From DAMCAP01 sp964369265 (lineage in GTDB: Bacteria > Bacillota > Clostridia > Oscillospirales > Ruminococcaceae): 18,106 nucleotides of DNA. The stretch's first letter is position 1, and each line of letters starts with the position of its first letter. The notes under the pieces were generated by a model. It saw only the letters and a list, made by a program, of their open reading frames with translations. It ran no database searches and had not been told where the DNA came from. Location of the stretch: contig CAYJEV010000028.1 of NCBI GenBank assembly GCA_964369265.1, forward strand, positions 1-18,106, in the 5' to 3' direction. Shown here piece after piece: positions 15,459 through 18,106 of this stretch. A program made the translations under genes and the position numbers.

Positions 15459-16180
15459 TAGTCTATTCCTCCAACTCCGAAATCAGTATTATTTAAAAGG
15501 ATATCCACTCGCTCATTGTCTTTGTATAGTGGATAAATCTCTTTAATAAACACATCTATTGTCCTATGGTCTGGCAGAATAGGCATAGTATTTTTATTCA
15601 TAATATTTATGCATACACGCTCAAAATTTTTAAGCCCTTCTTCAATATCTCGCTTCATCGAATAAGCAGTCTGACCAGCTAATCCAAACAGCAAGCAACA
15701 CTCATCAAAATACCCTGAAATTTCTTCAGATGAAACATCATCAATACCTTTAACTAAATAAGACTCTCTAAAAATATAATCAAATGTTTCAATTCCTATT
15801 TTAAACTTAAGCTCTATACCTAAGCTTTTAAAATGCTCTTTATGCTTTTTAAGATCATCTTTGTGCATCCAATGCGATTCAAAATGTAGAAAAGAAATTT
15901 TATTTTCTATACACACTCTTTCAATTTCTTTTAATGTTGCTTCGGACAAGTCTGTAAAGCTACCAGAATTTATAACCTCAAGCCTTTCATATCTCCCATC
16001 AACATTTTTTAGAACCTCTGTGTTTAGTTTGTCATTCTCCTCTTGATTTAGGGAAAAATCAAGGTGATAATCACAAAAACGACACTTCCTCCATTTGCAC
16101 CCACTACCTCTTAGCAGGACAATTTCACGCTTATTTTTGTCCTCAATTATAGAGTAGCGCTCTAATTCTTCTTGTTTCAT
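15458..16180 (-). CDS. Radical SAM protein, probable queuine lyase (QueL-like)
   Basis: A 240-residue radical SAM enzyme. Its cluster-binding cysteines are C28, C33 and C36 (GCKWRKCRFCDYH), a CX4CX2C spacing rather than the common CX3CX2C. Later segments NSGSFTD (71-77), FLHFESHW (97-104) and FKIGIETFD (126-134) fit successive barrel strands. The characterised QueL of Clostridioides difficile is a radical SAM enzyme that releases preQ1 from queuine; I propose the same role because this gene is coupled to a YhhQ/QPTR transporter and sits behind a preQ1-I riboswitch. ATG 16180 has AGAGGAG just upstream and overlaps the stop of a leader ORF in ATGA; an in-frame ATG at 16204 lacks a Shine-Dalgarno. 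Radical SAM membership is certain, QueL function is inference from context. Confidence 0.75.
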   Translation of the reverse strand: MKQEELERYSIIEDKNKREIVLLRGSGCKWRKCRFCDYHLDFSLNQEENDKLNTEVLKNVDGRYERLEVINSGSFTDLSEATLKEIERVCIENKISFLHFESHWMHKDDLKKHKEHFKSLGIELKFKIGIETFDYIFRESYLVKGIDDVSSEEISGYFDECCLLFGLAGQTAYSMKRDIEEGLKNFERVCINIMNKNTMPILPDHRTIDVFIKEIYPLYKDNERVDILLNNTDFGVGGID

Positions 16181-16227
16181 TTCTCCTCTTTCCGATATCG
16201 CCATATAAGCATGCAGGAATGCTGCAC
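16177..16227 (-). CDS. Possible 16-codon leader ORF coupled to the QueL-like gene
   Basis: GTG-started ORF (MQHSCMLIWRYRKEEK). Its start lies eight bases after the AGGAG that forms the 3' end of the riboswitch, and its TGA overlaps the ATG of the radical SAM gene (ATGA). It also contains a small hairpin, TGCAG/CTGCA. The riboswitch SD is about 55 bases from ATG 16180 and about 31 from ATG 16204, too far to act on either directly. A coupled leader peptide would explain how the riboswitch controls the gene. Not confirmed by homology. Confidence 0.4.
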   Translation of the reverse strand: MQHSCMLIWRYRKEEK

Positions 16228-16235
16228 ACTAATAT

Positions 16236-16276
16236 CTCCTAGTTTTGTTTATAGACAGGATGGTTACGAACTGTCT
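16236..16276 (-). promoter_or_regulatory. preQ1-I riboswitch
   Basis: Read on the minus strand: 6-bp P1 stem AGACAG (16276-16271) with CTGTCT (16258-16253), a 12-base loop TTCGTAACCATC, then an A-rich tail ATAAACAAAA (16252-16243) running into CTAGGAG (16242-16236). Short P1, a loop with GTAACC, and an A-rich tail that ends in the SD are the hallmarks of class I preQ1 aptamers. The SD lies in the part that would form the pseudoknot, so ligand binding should block translation. It follows the promoter at 16296-16324 by about 12 bases and precedes queuosine-salvage genes. Confidence 0.8.
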
Positions 16277-16295
16277 TATATTTTATGGCTTTGAA

Positions 16296-16324
16296 ATTAT
16301 AACTTATTTTCAAAAATAAGTCAA
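16296..16324 (-). promoter_or_regulatory. Promoter of the queuosine-salvage operon
   Basis: Minus strand: -35 TTGACT (16324-16319), 17-base spacer, -10 TATAAT (16301-16296). Transcription would start near 16289, 13 bases before the riboswitch stem. The -35 box begins one base after the T-tract of the rubredoxin terminator. Confidence 0.85.
16302..16321. promoter_or_regulatory. Perfect 20-bp palindrome in the promoter spacer (candidate operator)
   Basis: Half-sites ACTTATTTT (16302-16310) and AAAATAAGT (16313-16321), two bases between. It covers the whole 17-base spacer and three bases of the -35 box of the queuosine operon promoter, a position at which a bound dimer would block RNA polymerase. 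AT-rich palindromes also arise by chance; I cannot name a regulator. Confidence 0.45.
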
Positions 16325-16325
16325 T

Positions 16326-16356
16326 AAAAAATCGCCGAACATTCGGCGATTTTTTT
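16326..16356 (-). terminator. Terminator of the rubredoxin gene
   Basis: Minus strand: stem ATCGCCGA/TCGGCGAT (16350-16343 with 16339-16332), 4-base loop, then a run of six Ts (16331-16326). The A-rich 5' flank also gives a T-run on the other strand, so it could work both ways. Twelve bases after the rubredoxin stop. Confidence 0.9.
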
Positions 16357-16368
16357 ATAAAACTAAAT

Positions 16369-16494
16369 TTAACCTTCGCTCTTCTCAAAAAGCTCTTTTC
16401 CTACAAAACATAGTGGGCATTGATAATCATCCGGTTCTTTGTTAATATCTCCTTCATATACATACCCGCAAACAGTACAAACATACTTTTCCAT
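16369..16494 (-). CDS. Short rubredoxin
   Basis: A 41-residue iron-binding electron carrier. Two metal-binding knuckles are present: CTVCGYVYEGD (6-16) and CPLCFVGKELFE (26-37), giving four cysteines (C6, C9, C26, C29) for a single Fe. Typical rubredoxins have about 52 residues; the loop between knuckles (about 10 residues, including the usual G-I-x-P-G-T-x-F stretch) is missing, as in the rubredoxin-like domain of rubrerythrins. Phe replaces the usual Gly after the second CPxC. ATG 16494 has AAAGGAG seven bases upstream; own promoter at 16550-16578 and terminator at 16326-16356. A role in oxygen or peroxide reduction is known for the family; the partner is not visible here. Confidence 0.85.
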   Translation of the reverse strand: MEKYVCTVCGYVYEGDINKEPDDYQCPLCFVGKELFEKSEG

Positions 16495-16549
16495 AATGTT
16501 GCTCCTTTCAAAAATCTACTAATTAGCAAACTATTGTTGGCTTAACTAT

Positions 16550-16578
16550 ATTTTACTATATTTCCAATAAAAGTACAA
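16550..16578 (-). promoter_or_regulatory. Promoter of the rubredoxin gene
   Basis: Minus strand: -35 TTGTAC (16578-16573), 17-base spacer, -10 TAAAAT (16555-16550). One mismatch in the -10 and two in the -35. Start near 16543, about 49 bases before the ATG. No clear terminator is seen between the symporter stop (16621) and this promoter, so some read-through is possible. Confidence 0.6.
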
Positions 16579-16620
16579 TAGTCTAATCCTATAATATGTT
16601 AACCAGTAAATTAGTGATTA

Positions 16621-17982
16621 TTACTTAGTTTCTATCTTGTCATAGTCCTTAATTAGGGATACAACTGTTCCAGAAAGCGCTAGTAAAGCAAGCAAGTTAG
16701 GAATTACCATAAATCCATTAAATAAATCTGATAATGTCCAAACAATATCAATTTTAAGTGCAGAGCCAACCACAACAAACAAGCAAACTAAAATAGCATA
16801 AATCTTAACTGCTTTCTCGCCAAATAGATAGATAATATTTGCTTCGCCAAAGAAGTACCAACCAACAATAGTTGAGAAAGCGAAGAATAACATACAAATA
16901 GCAATAAATACACTACCAAATTGTCCAAATGTTGTTGAGAATGCAGCTTGTGTTAGGTCAATGCCTTGAAGAGAGCCATCTGGAGTTAGAACGCCAGTTG
17001 ATATAATAACAAAAGCTGTTATATTTAAAACGATAAATGTGTCAATGAAAACACCCATTATTGCAACTGCACCTTGCTTACAAGGATGGTCAACATTTGC
17101 AACAGCATGTGCGTGCGGAGTAGAACCCATACCAGCTTCATTAGAGAAAAGTCCTCTTTGAATACCCTTTTGGATTGCAAGCTTAATTGTTGCACCTATA
17201 ACACCACCAGTGATCGCTTGAGGCGTGAATGCGCCAACAAAAATTTGACGGAATGTTTCAGGTATTGCACCAGCATGAGTAACTAAAACGATAAGTCCTC
17301 CACCGATATAGAAGAACGCCATAACTGGAACCACAAGTTCAGTAAAGCTCGCTATTCTCTTAACACCACCAATAACAACAGTGAATGTTGCAATCGCAAC
17401 TATAATACCAACGATTATAGGATTAATGTTAAAAGCATTTTCAAAAGCACTACCAATGGAGTTAGACTGAACCATATTTCCCATAAAACCTAGTGCAAAT
17501 ACAATAAATATTGCAAAAGCAGCAGCTAAAAATTTACCAAAACCGCCTTTAAAAGCAGCTGTTATGTAGTAAACTGGTCCGCCTGTTACTGTTCCATCAG
17601 GCTCTATTTTTTTATATTTTTGTGCTAGAGATGCCTCAGCATAAATTGTTGCCATACCAAAAAATGCAGAAATCCACATCCAGAATATAGCACCAGGCCC
17701 ACCAATTGCAATTGCATTAGCAGCACCTGCGAGATTACCTGTACCAACTTGAGCAGCTATAGATGTTGTAAGAGCTTGGAAGGATGTCATTCCCCCGCCT
17801 CCGTCTTTATCTCTCTTAAATAAGCCACCAAATACTAATTTAAATCCTTCACCAAACTTTCTAATTTGAACAAATTTTAGTTTGATTGTTAAGTATAATC
17901 CTGTTCCACATAGCAAATACATAAGAATATAATCCCACATAAAGCCATTAACACCATTGACTAAATTCATAAATCCTTCCAT
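16621..17982 (-). CDS. Alanine/glycine:cation symporter (AGCS family)
   Basis: Imports alanine or glycine with Na+ (or H+); integral membrane protein of 453 residues with about 11 hydrophobic segments. Family signatures are GTGNLAGAANAIAIGGPGAIFWMWISAFFG-like core near residues 79-108 (canonical GTGN-[IL]-x-G form), the TGGPVYYI motif (about 137-144), and RGLFSNEAGMGSTPHAHA (about 278-295), all near consensus. ATG 17982 is chosen: it has GAGGTG four bases upstream, while the frame extends four codons to a TTG at 17994 that lies inside that Shine-Dalgarno. An ATG four codons further in (17970) is another possibility. Own promoter upstream; no partner gene. Substrate (Ala versus Gly) cannot be told from sequence. 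Confidence 0.92.
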   Translation of the reverse strand: MEGFMNLVNGVNGFMWDYILMYLLCGTGLYLTIKLKFVQIRKFGEGFKLVFGGLFKRDKDGGGGMTSFQALTTSIAAQVGTGNLAGAANAIAIGGPGAIFWMWISAFFGMATIYAEASLAQKYKKIEPDGTVTGGPVYYITAAFKGGFGKFLAAAFAIFIVFALGFMGNMVQSNSIGSAFENAFNINPIIVGIIVAIATFTVVIGGVKRIASFTELVVPVMAFFYIGGGLIVLVTHAGAIPETFRQIFVGAFTPQAITGGVIGATIKLAIQKGIQRGLFSNEAGMGSTPHAHAVANVDHPCKQGAVAIMGVFIDTFIVLNITAFVIISTGVLTPDGSLQGIDLTQAAFSTTFGQFGSVFIAICMLFFAFSTIVGWYFFGEANIIYLFGEKAVKIYAILVCLFVVVGSALKIDIVWTLSDLFNGFMVIPNLLALLALSGTVVSLIKDYDKIETK

Positions 17983-18040
17983 AAAACACCTCAAAATTCT
18001 TAATTATTGTATTTCTCTTAGAATCGAAACTTAGCTCCCA

Positions 18041-18067
18041 ATTATACTCCCTTCTTTTTTCTTGCAA
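18041..18067 (-). promoter_or_regulatory. Probable promoter of the AGCS symporter gene
   Basis: A perfect -10 TATAAT (18046-18041), with TTGCAA (18067-18062) 15 bases upstream, or the weaker TTTTGC at 17 bases. Predicted start near 18034 leaves a leader of about 52 bases with no recognised riboswitch. Confidence 0.55.
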
Positions 18068-18083
18068 AAGAATTGTTAATTTT

Positions 18084-18106
18084 ATAACACCTTCCTTTGG
18101 TATTAT
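18084..18106 (-). repeat. Hairpin at the right edge
   Basis: Minus strand: ATAATACC and GGTGTTAT (8-bp stem with one T-G wobble, 7-base loop), running to the last base. It may be the half of a terminator whose T-run lies outside the window, or an upstream regulatory site for the symporter gene. Confidence 0.35.

Noticed and set aside
17983..18040. Glycine riboswitch or T-box in the symporter leader
   Set aside because: The leader is about 52 bases, too short for either, and lacks the conserved T-box sequence.
1..18106. tRNA or rRNA genes, CRISPR arrays, insertion sequences, prophage or conjugative genes
   Set aside because: Looked for and not seen; no cloverleaf-like block, regular direct repeats, transposase or integrase motifs.

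Overview
The window looks like chromosomal DNA of a low-GC, anaerobic Bacillota, most likely of class Clostridia. The reasons are the AT-rich sequence with strong GGAGG-type Shine-Dalgarno (SD) sites, the ecfA1-ecfA2-ecfT-truA gene order, a DUF5711/CvpA-like pair, a group B-type [FeFe] hydrogenase, a small rubredoxin, and a queuine-salvage gene pair of the type known from gut Clostridia. I see no mobile element, CRISPR array, rRNA or tRNA gene. Family assignments come from motifs read by eye; no database search was run.

Region 1 (1-9501, all minus strand) reads as one long tightly packed gene string, starting at a clear promoter at 9556-9584: ruvC, ruvA, ruvB (Holliday-junction processing), glmM (amino-sugar precursor for cell wall), an RlmI-like methyltransferase, ecfA1-ecfA2-ecfT (energising module of ECF vitamin transporters), truA (tRNA pseudouridine synthase), a DUF5711-like membrane-anchored beta-propeller protein, and a CvpA-like membrane protein cut by the left edge. 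Most junctions overlap or are a few bases long. The exceptions are a 120-base ruvA-ruvB gap holding a possible 18-residue ORF, and a 178-base gap after glmM filled with stem-loops.

Region 2 (9502-14736, plus strand) holds three genes, each with its own sigma-A-type promoter: a GNAT acetyltransferase, an 856-residue Tet(M)/EF-G-like ribosomal GTPase fused at its C-terminus to a YacP/Rae1-type NYN RNase domain, and a 496-residue [FeFe] hydrogenase of group B type. The first two end in simple hairpin terminators; the hydrogenase ends at a 14-bp-stem bidirectional terminator shared with the converging gene.

Region 3 (14745-18106, minus strand) holds a queuosine-salvage operon (radical SAM protein resembling queuine lyase QueL, then a YhhQ/QPTR-type transporter). 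Its leader contains a good match to a class I preQ1 riboswitch, whose SD appears to serve a 16-codon leader ORF that ends on the ATGA of the radical SAM gene. A perfect 20-bp palindrome fills the spacer of its promoter. Upstream lie a 41-residue rubredoxin and an alanine/glycine:cation symporter.

The strongest leads are the GTPase-NYN fusion, which would join an A-site-binding GTPase to an A-site mRNA endonuclease, and the preQ1-riboswitch/leader-ORF/queL/QPTR unit, whose RNA element and enzymes independently point to the same pathway.
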